64,000 bases of DNA from Amycolatopsis sp. EV170708-02-1 (GTDB lineage: Bacteria; Actinomycetota; Actinomycetes; Mycobacteriales; Pseudonocardiaceae): contig NZ_CP092497.1 of assembly GCF_022479115.1 (NCBI RefSeq), positions 2,790,001-2,854,000 of the forward strand, given 5' to 3'. How positions within the stretch are numbered: the stretch's first letter is position 1; each line of letters opens with the position of its first letter. Below are positions 57,217 through 64,000 of the stretch, piece by piece. Below the pieces are notes generated by a model. The model did not search any database. It was not told where the DNA came from and worked only from the letters and a program-made list of their open reading frames with translations. The position numbers and the translations under genes were made by a program.

Positions 57217-57801
57217 ATGAAGATCAGCGGATTCACCGAACCGGACCCCTCCGGCTGGGACTCCCTCTATCAGGGCACCGAACGCGAGGCCTTCGATTCG
57301 CCGAGCCGGTTCGAGCTGAGCTCGATCAGCACGATCATGCCGCGGCGCCCGGCCGCGCCGCCGGAGCCGCCTCCCGCGCCGGCGCCCTCACCGATCCGCC
57401 AGTCGCCTCCGCGGCCCGCGGCCGCTGACGTCGCGCCCGCTTCCGTCTACCTGCCGCCGGCTTCGGGCTCCAGGGTCCGGCCCTACACCCGCACCGGCGG
57501 GCGCACCCGCACCGCGCACGACCTGGCGCTGGAGGCGCTGGTGTCGACCAGCGAGGACGGCCGCCGGTACCGCGGCGTGCGGACCCCCGAACACCGGCAG
57601 ATCTGCGATCTCTGCCTGGACACCCGCTCGATCGCGGAGATCGCCGCGCATCTGCGGCTGCCGCTGGGCGTGGTGAAGGTGCTCGTGGGCGACATGGCGG
57701 ACGCCGGTCTGGTGCTGATCCACCAGACGGAGCTGATCCTCGGCGACTCCTCTTCGCGCGCCTTCATGGAACGGGTGCTTCAGGGCCTTCGCGCCCTCTG
57801 A
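57217..57801 (+). CDS. DUF742 protein (second CvnC)
   Basis: A 194-residue paralog of CvnC with a shorter Pro-rich N-terminus (PPEPPPAPAPSPIRQSPPRP) and the same core: RPYTRTGGRTRTAHDLALEALVSTSEDGR, HRQICDLCLDTRSIAEIAAHLRLPLGVVKVLVGDMADAG. The ATG is four bases after the roadblock stop. No CvnD follows; the next gene starts 350 bases later. Confidence 0.9.
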   Translation: MKISGFTEPDPSGWDSLYQGTEREAFDSPSRFELSSISTIMPRRPAAPPEPPPAPAPSPIRQSPPRPAAADVAPASVYLPPASGSRVRPYTRTGGRTRTAHDLALEALVSTSEDGRRYRGVRTPEHRQICDLCLDTRSIAEIAAHLRLPLGVVKVLVGDMADAGLVLIHQTELILGDSSSRAFMERVLQGLRAL

Positions 57802-58154
57802 CGCCTGCCGCGTTTAGTCCTCTAAATGCGCTCCGTCCGGGGTTGTTCTTGCTTGGCGGAGCGTCCTGAAGGCCACCTTCAGGACGTTAGATGTCTCAAG
57901 GGTGACCTTCGGGACATCGTGTCTGTCCAGGCATGTGTCACGCCGCATTCAGACCTCTAAATGTGCGGCGGGAACACTCGAGACCTAGTGCCTCCAGTGC
58001 AAGGCGCCCTCAAGCTGACTACTTTGCGGTGATGTATCAGTGCTGTCGGTAGCTTCCTGGGCCGCTTCTCGATAGAACCACGGTCGTCCGTGAACGGGAT
58101 CTCAGCGTGACGCCGGTCCTCTCGATCTGCGTTAACCTGGTCAAGGAGTAGCCG
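57802..58154. repeat. intergenic palindromes before the HicAB-like pair
   Basis: Includes CCGCGTTTAGTCCTCTAAAT and following bases (57808-57830), repeated inverted at 58724-58746. A perfect hairpin CGTCCTGAAGG/CCTTCAGGACG lies at 57862-57886 and an imperfect one at 57941-57968. No gene is supported; the promoter of the small pair must lie at its end. Confidence 0.7.
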
Positions 58155-58382
58155 GTGGGGTACTGGAGAAAGCATCCTAGGAAGGATCTGGAAGCTGTTC
58201 TGGAGCACTTCCATCGGGCAGGGTGGAGGATCTTGGATCCGCCGACCTACTACACCGTCCGATGTCCTTGCGGCCAGCACCAGCGTTGGATCCATCTGAC
58301 GCCGAGCGGGGCCAACTACGGAAAGAACGCGGTGTCCTGGCTGCTTCGTCAACCTTGCTACCAGATCGAGGGGGGTTACTGA
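58155..58382 (+). CDS. HicA-like small protein with a CPCGxH motif
   Basis: A 75-residue basic protein. The layout (helix EAVLEHFHRAGW, strand YYTVRCPCG, strand QRWIHLTPSG, helix NAVSWLLRQP) follows the double-stranded-RNA-binding-like fold of HicA mRNA interferases, with His in the place of the catalytic residue (CGQHQRW). The Cys pair CPCG is not typical of HicA and may bind metal. GTG start with AAGGAG seven bases upstream. The stop overlaps the ATG of the next gene by one base. Toxin function is inferred, not shown. Confidence 0.6.
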   Translation: MGYWRKHPRKDLEAVLEHFHRAGWRILDPPTYYTVRCPCGQHQRWIHLTPSGANYGKNAVSWLLRQPCYQIEGGY

Positions 58383-58714
58383 TGGGTGTGACGGTTCACG
58401 CGCATTGGGTGTTCATCGCCGATGGCGATGGTGATCTCTTCGGTTACTGCGACAAGGTGATGCGAGCGCTGCTCGAACAAGAACGTTGTCTCGACGGTTT
58501 CGTGGACAGTGCCGTTTCCGCGGATGCTGGACGAGCGGCCATGGAGATCGAGGCCGACAGTTCGGGGGACGACCTGTCCCATGCGATCGCGAAGGCCCAT
58601 GCCGCCGTCCGGTCCGCTCTGCATTCGGTCGGTATCGGGACGCCGGACTGGCCGACGCACGGCGAGGCCATGTCGATGGTGCTGAAGGACCTCCGCACCG
58701 AGCAGCTCGCGTAG
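58382..58714 (+). CDS. partner of the HicA-like protein (possible antitoxin)
   Basis: A 110-residue acidic protein: short strand VTVHAHWVFIADGDGDLFGY, a central region, strand AAMEIEADSSG, then helix DDLSHAIAKAHAAVRSALHSVG and a hydrophilic end. The strand-helix pattern loosely recalls HicB N-terminal domains, without a recognisable DNA-binding C-terminus. Its ATG overlaps the upstream stop (TGATG), so the two proteins are translationally coupled, as in many toxin-antitoxin pairs. Function is not known. Confidence 0.55.
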   Translation: MGVTVHAHWVFIADGDGDLFGYCDKVMRALLEQERCLDGFVDSAVSADAGRAAMEIEADSSGDDLSHAIAKAHAAVRSALHSVGIGTPDWPTHGEAMSMVLKDLRTEQLA

Positions 58715-58723
58715 CTGCCGGAC

Positions 58724-58746
58724 CGCATTTAGAGGACTAAACGCGG
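58724..58746. repeat. 23-bp repeat, inverted copy of 57808-57830
   Basis: CGCATTTAGAGGACTAAACG and three further bases, exact reverse complement of 57808-57830. The two flank the small pair at about 0.9 kb. Each copy is also a weak hairpin, so it may terminate the convergent genes. Confidence 0.75.
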
Positions 58747-58752
58747 CGTCGG

Positions 58753-60996
58753 TCAGTCCTCCACCAGGGCGGCCGACGTGATCCGGTGCAGCGGGTAGCG
58801 CTCGTTGTCGGTCCCTTCGAGCACCCCGCCGCCGACCCGCAGCGGCCGCACCACGCGCTGGCTCGCCGTCCCGCGTGAGTCGACGAACCCGATCCACACC
58901 TCGCGGCGTTCGATGGTCGCCTGGGACAGCAACGCCAGGGTCGCGGAGGTGTCCCCGGCGCCGCCTCCCTGCGGCGCGCGCACCGTCTCGCCCCGGCGGC
59001 GCGCCGAAGCTGCGTCGCCGGCCCGTACGTGCGCGACGATCTTGCCGACCTGATCGTCGGTCAGCCCGGCGGGTTCTCCAGGCGCGCGACGCGCGGCACG
59101 CGCCTTCGCGGGCAGACGACGTCCTGACGGCCTGATGTCCATGACGCGTCCGTCGGGCCCTTCGGCGGCCGGAGCGAACCCGGCGGCGCGGAGCGCGTCG
59201 AGGACTTCGGCGAGTGGGTACGCGCTGATCAGCACTGTCGGCGCGATCATGCGCAAGCCGTATTCCGTCGCGACGGGGCTGCCCATGACCTCGGCGAGCA
59301 GGGACGCGTCGTCGCAGCGCAGGAACGACTCGGCGGCCCCGCCGCGCAGCCGTCCGTGCCGCCGGGCGACGTCGTCGATGAGGTAGCTCAGCGATTGGGG
59401 CACCGGCGTCGCCGACTTCGACGTGAACAGCTGGTGCAGTTCGCCCGCGGTCCGCCCGGTGTCGAGCGCGCGGCGCACGGACGTCTCGGTGATCCGGTAG
59501 ACGGTCGCGTGCCCGGCCGATTCGATGTCGGCGACGGCGGCCATGTCGGCCGCGAGTTCGGTTTCCAGCGGTCCCGGCGCGACCACGGTCAGGTCGGCCT
59601 GCACCAGGACGTGGTCCACCGGACGTGGCAGCGCGTCGAGCATCGCCTCGACCGCTCCTGGACGATCCTCGGCCAGGAGCGCCCGGGTCGCCGAGGTGAG
59701 CCCGCCGAGGCCGATCAGGCCGAGCGCGGCCCCTTCGGCCATCGTCCAGCGCACGGTCTCGTCCCGCAGCCGCCCGCCCCGCCGCGGCGCGCGCCAGGCG
59801 AGCGCGGCGACCAGTTCGTCGGTGCTCTTCACACCGGAGCCTTCGGGCAACGCCGCCAGCGCGAGGAGGATCCGGCGCCGCGAAGTGGGCGCCAGCGGAC
59901 GGCGCAGGTCTTCCGACAGCGGCGCGATCGGCTTGTCCTTCGCGTCCCGTCCGCCGGCGAGGCCGGGCAGCCGGGGCAGCTCGAGCCAGGCCTGCGCGAC
60001 CGTCATCCAGCGTTGCGCGGTCGGCGAGGCGAGCCACGAATCCGTAAGCGTCGTCGGCACCCATTCCGGCGTGGTCGCTTCGCTGTCGGCCACCAGACCG
60101 GCGCCGACCGCGATCTCCGCGAGCAGCGTCACCCGCGTCTCGTCGACATCGAGATCCTTCGCGAGCTTCTTCAGCTCGCGCACTCCGAGCCCGCCGGACT
60201 TCAACACCGGCGGTGGCGTCTCGGACCAAGCCCGAAGCATGTTTTCGGTCTGGCGCAAGAATTCCATCGCCTCGCCGGCGGCCGTTGTGTCCACAGTGGA
60301 CCGGCTGTGGGGATGCACGGGGAGTTCCGGTTCGCGCAGCGACGCCTGCTCGAACACCACCCCGCCGCGCAGCGCGATCCCGATCTCACGCGGCAGCTCG
60401 ACGGTCTGGTCGTCCCGGCGCAGCAGCAGCCCCCTGGCGAGAAGGCGCTGGACGGGGTTCTGTGCCCGCTCCAGTGGGACGTCGGCCGACGCGTCGCGGG
60501 TGCGGCCGATCGGTGGCCCGGTGGCCAGCGTCGTCAGGAGGGCTCGTTCGTCCTCGCCGACCTCGGCGAGCGCGGTCTCGATATCCGTTCCGGCGAGCGC
60601 GGGCGACGACGACCCGAGCCCGGCGGGAAAGGGGCCGAGCGCGTCGCGGGCGGACGGCGGGACGCGCAGCGCGTCGTCCTCGCCCCAGACCAGGGCCCGC
60701 TTGCGCAGCACCGTCAGCGCCTCGCCGATCTCCGTGCCCGCGAGCCGCGCGACCTCGGCCGCCGGGACCGGGCCGGTGTCCGCCCCGGCCAGCAGCAGGG
60801 CATCGAGGACGGCGAGGGTGAAGGTGTCGAGGTCTTCGCAGGCACGCGCGACGGAGCCCGGCGTGCCGGCCCGGGTGGCGAGCACGATGGTGTCGGACGG
60901 GGGCGGCGTGGACAGGTCGCGACGCGTGCGCAGCAGTGCGGCGAGGGCGTCGTCGGACTCCTGGCGCAGCCAGTCCGCCAGGGATGGCGCGGGCAT
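58753..60996 (-). CDS. helicase-associated (XPB/Ssl2 C-terminal-like) protein
   Basis: A 747-residue protein of the actinobacterial helicase-C_3 (XPB/Ssl2-associated) family. The N-terminal part is helical (SLADWLRQESDDALAALLRTRRDL), the central region includes LVQADLTVVAPGPLETELAADMA and VYRITETSVRRALDTGRTAGELHQLF, and a WYL-like beta domain ends it (VWIGFVDSRGTASQRVVRPLRVGGGVLEGTDN). It lacks its own helicase motifs. ATG at 60996 is selected; the frame is open to 61248 but those residues overlap the divergent gene. Probably a DNA-repair partner of XPB-like helicases. Confidence 0.85.
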   Translation of the reverse strand: MPAPSLADWLRQESDDALAALLRTRRDLSTPPPSDTIVLATRAGTPGSVARACEDLDTFTLAVLDALLLAGADTGPVPAAEVARLAGTEIGEALTVLRKRALVWGEDDALRVPPSARDALGPFPAGLGSSSPALAGTDIETALAEVGEDERALLTTLATGPPIGRTRDASADVPLERAQNPVQRLLARGLLLRRDDQTVELPREIGIALRGGVVFEQASLREPELPVHPHSRSTVDTTAAGEAMEFLRQTENMLRAWSETPPPVLKSGGLGVRELKKLAKDLDVDETRVTLLAEIAVGAGLVADSEATTPEWVPTTLTDSWLASPTAQRWMTVAQAWLELPRLPGLAGGRDAKDKPIAPLSEDLRRPLAPTSRRRILLALAALPEGSGVKSTDELVAALAWRAPRRGGRLRDETVRWTMAEGAALGLIGLGGLTSATRALLAEDRPGAVEAMLDALPRPVDHVLVQADLTVVAPGPLETELAADMAAVADIESAGHATVYRITETSVRRALDTGRTAGELHQLFTSKSATPVPQSLSYLIDDVARRHGRLRGGAAESFLRCDDASLLAEVMGSPVATEYGLRMIAPTVLISAYPLAEVLDALRAAGFAPAAEGPDGRVMDIRPSGRRLPAKARAARRAPGEPAGLTDDQVGKIVAHVRAGDAASARRRGETVRAPQGGGAGDTSATLALLSQATIERREVWIGFVDSRGTASQRVVRPLRVGGGVLEGTDNERYPLHRITSAALVED

Positions 60997-61089
60997 AGAC
61001 GACCAGGATACCGGGCGGGTGGTGGCCCGGCAGCCGCGTTCGGGCAGACTGTCCCTCGAGAACGGCTTGACCATGCTCTGGAGGACGTT

Positions 61090-61272
61090 GTGGCGAAGGG
61101 CGATAACAAGAAGCGCGCGGGCATCGACCCCACGTGGCCCGGTGAAGACGGGGAGCACCCCGTCACCGAGCTCGCGTCCGATCGGCAGGGCGCCTTGTCC
61201 CCGTTCGGCGACGTGACCTTCCCCCTCGACACGGTGCCGTACGTGCACCCCGAGACCGAGATCAACCGGTAG
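61090..61272 (+). CDS. small conserved actinobacterial protein
   Basis: A 60-residue hydrophilic protein (AKGDNKKRAGIDPTWPGEDGE, ASDRQGALSPFGDVTFPLDTVPYVHPETEINR). GTG start with GGAGG upstream. It is divergent from the helicase-associated gene. A similar small gene sits beside the equivalent gene in mycobacteria, to my recollection (Rv0862c-Rv0863), so the neighbourhood may be conserved. Function unknown. Confidence 0.75.
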   Translation: MAKGDNKKRAGIDPTWPGEDGEHPVTELASDRQGALSPFGDVTFPLDTVPYVHPETEINR

Positions 61273-61372
61273 AAGTTACTGGTCAGTCACCCCCTGCGAG
61301 GGTTCGTGGCTGTCGTCACGGGAGTAGGTTTTCGATCGACCTATTCGAGCGTTCCTCAGCGGGGGTAGTGCC

Positions 61373-62773
<1,401 letters not shown>

Positions 62774-62921
62774 GAACTGGTAGCAAAGGTCCCTTGCTCC
62801 ATTCGGCGGCGCCGTCATCACTGAGACCGACCTCGAGGCCGACTTCAGGGTGACGACTCCGCCGATGGCCCGCCCATAGGCTCGACTCCGACCAGGAAGT
62901 CGATCATGAACGGGGGCTGGG

Positions 62922-64000
62922 ATGACTCGCTCTGTCCTGAGCAGGATCGGGGCACTCACCGCCGCGGCGGTCACCATGGCGGTACTCGTACCGGCCACGG
63001 CGTCCGCCGCGGTTTCGTCTGTCGGCTGGGGGCCGTGTCCGGAGGACGTGGCCGCGCCCGGCGTGCAATGCGCCACCTTGAAGGTCCCGCTCGACTACCG
63101 GAACCCGGGCGGGAAGACCATCGACATCGCCGTTTCCAGGCTCGCCAGCACCAAGCCGGCGAAGCGGCGGGGCATCATGCTCACCAACCCGGGCGGCCCC
63201 GGCGGGCCAGGGCTGACCATGCCCGCCGGGTTGCGGTCGGCGGGTATGCCGTCGAGCGTGCTCGACGCGTACGACATCATCGGCTTCGATCCGCGCGGGA
63301 TCGGCCGCAGCACGCCGGTCACCTGCGACCTCAAGCCCGAACAGCAGGTCAGCAACGTCCCGCCGTACGCGCGTGACGCGGCGGCGGTGGCGGAACGCGC
63401 GAAGGATGTCGAGGGCGTCGCGAAGCAGTGCGGTGACTCGGCGACGGCCGCCAACCTGCCGTACATCACCACGGCCAACACCGCCCGCGACATGGATCGC
63501 ATCCGGGAGGCCTTGGGCGAGGAGAAGCTCTCGTACTACGGCGTCTCGTACGGCACGTATCTGGGCGCCGTGTATTCGACGCTGTTCCCGCGGCGGACCG
63601 ATCGCGTCGTGCTCGACAGCGCGACCGGGCCGGGCGGGCTCGACACGACCGGGTCCCGCCGGCTGGCGGAGGGGTTCCAGGACCGCTTCCCGGACTTCGC
63701 GAAGTGGGCGGCCGCGCGGCACGCGAGCTACGGGCTCGGCCGCACGCCGCAGCAGGTGACGGCCAAGTTCTACGAACTCGTCGCCAAGCTCGACGGCGGC
63801 GCGGTCCCCGGGGTGGACGGCGCGGCCTTCCGGGCGGGCACGTTCGGTTCGCTGTATTCGACCACCTCCTTCCCGGTGCTGGCACAGCAGTGGCAGGCGC
63901 TCGACACCGAGGGCGTCGCGAAGCAGACCGCTCAGGCTCAGCAGCTCGACGTGGGGCAGCTGCTGTCCGCGCAGCTGCACGTGGTGTGCAACGACGTGAA
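62922..64000 (+). CDS. secreted alpha/beta-hydrolase tripeptidyl aminopeptidase-like protein, truncated by window end
   Basis: At least 359 residues; the frame is open at the window edge. Signal peptide TRSVLSRIGALTAAAVTMAV to ATASA, then the family's PCPEDVAAPGVQCATLKVPLDYRNP, GIMLTNPGGPGGPGL, IIGFDPRGIGRSTPVTCD and the nucleophile elbow YYGVSYGTYLGAVYSTLFP (catalytic Ser), followed by RVVLDSATGP. Related Streptomyces SlpD/SlpE and tripeptidyl aminopeptidases cleave peptides outside the cell. The catalytic Asp/His would lie beyond the window. ATG 62922 is taken as start. Confidence 0.88.
   Translation, partial: MTRSVLSRIGALTAAAVTMAVLVPATASAAVSSVGWGPCPEDVAAPGVQCATLKVPLDYRNPGGKTIDIAVSRLASTKPAKRRGIMLTNPGGPGGPGLTMPAGLRSAGMPSSVLDAYDIIGFDPRGIGRSTPVTCDLKPEQQVSNVPPYARDAAAVAERAKDVEGVAKQCGDSATAANLPYITTANTARDMDRIREALGEEKLSYYGVSYGTYLGAVYSTLFPRRTDRVVLDSATGPGGLDTTGSRRLAEGFQDRFPDFAKWAAARHASYGLGRTPQQVTAKFYELVAKLDGGAVPGVDGAAFRAGTFGSLYSTTSFPVLAQQWQALDTEGVAKQTAQAQQLDVGQLLSAQLHVVCNDV

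Noticed and set aside
57808..58746. Insertion sequence with terminal repeats
   Set aside because: No transposase and no target-site duplication are visible; the repeats match the wider palindrome family instead.

Overview
The window is high-GC actinobacterial DNA. GC-rich third positions, frequent GTG/TTG starts, an AfsR-type SARP regulator, two nitrate-sensor-type kinases in or near a conservon, a Cdc48-like ATPase and an XPB-type helicase all point to Actinomycetota. Overall style suggests Pseudonocardiaceae, most likely Amycolatopsis; that name is inference from gene style only. I see no tRNA, rRNA, CRISPR array, insertion sequence or prophage. Most genes are core or housekeeping.

Layout. 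0-9.5 kb: quinone oxidoreductase with divergent HxlR regulator, secreted phosphodiesterase, the thiC-thiD operon behind a TPP riboswitch, a LysE exporter, a secreted GH15 glucoamylase and peptide deformylase. 9.5-16.6 kb: DUF3263/LytR_C pair, Cdc48-like AAA ATPase, nitroreductase with divergent TetR regulator, and psd-pssA for phosphatidylethanolamine synthesis. 16.6-25.5 kb: ArsR-MFS pair, moeA, tandem AIM24 genes, cold-shock protein, Ser/Thr kinase and groEL behind two CIRCE operators. 25.5-36.8 kb: a large helical protein with a possible type VII secretion motif, PspC, nucleotidyltransferase, cyclohexadienyl-dehydratase-like protein, M23 peptidase, menC, SARP/NB-ARC/TPR regulator, DUF72 and a DUF4253 gene under two LexA-like boxes. 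37-50.7 kb: XPB helicase, a substrate-binding lipoprotein divergent from a NIT-domain kinase, cutC, a benzoylformate-decarboxylase-like enzyme and a SsuABC-type ABC transporter with two paralogous binding proteins. 51.3-57.8 kb: a complete conservon (kinase, roadblock, DUF742, GTPase) followed by a second roadblock-DUF742 pair. 57.8-64 kb: a small two-gene HicAB-like module between 23-bp inverted repeats, an XPB/Ssl2-associated protein, malic enzyme and a truncated secreted peptidase.

Two window-wide features stand out. First, five genes (thiD, thiC, glucoamylase, Ser/Thr kinase, TPP decarboxylase) each lose frame through one missing G or C at a G/C run. The coding sense continues immediately in another frame, so sequencing error is the likeliest cause. 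Second, many gaps between genes hold long, nearly perfect inverted repeats, several sharing sequence; one pair shows compensated base change. They look like a family of intergenic palindromes that may double as terminators.

The best candidates for something undescribed are the HicAB-like pair at 58.15-58.71 kb, the 564-residue protein at 25.5-27.2 kb, the LexA-boxed DUF4253 gene, and the repeated divergent layout of binding protein and NIT-domain kinase.
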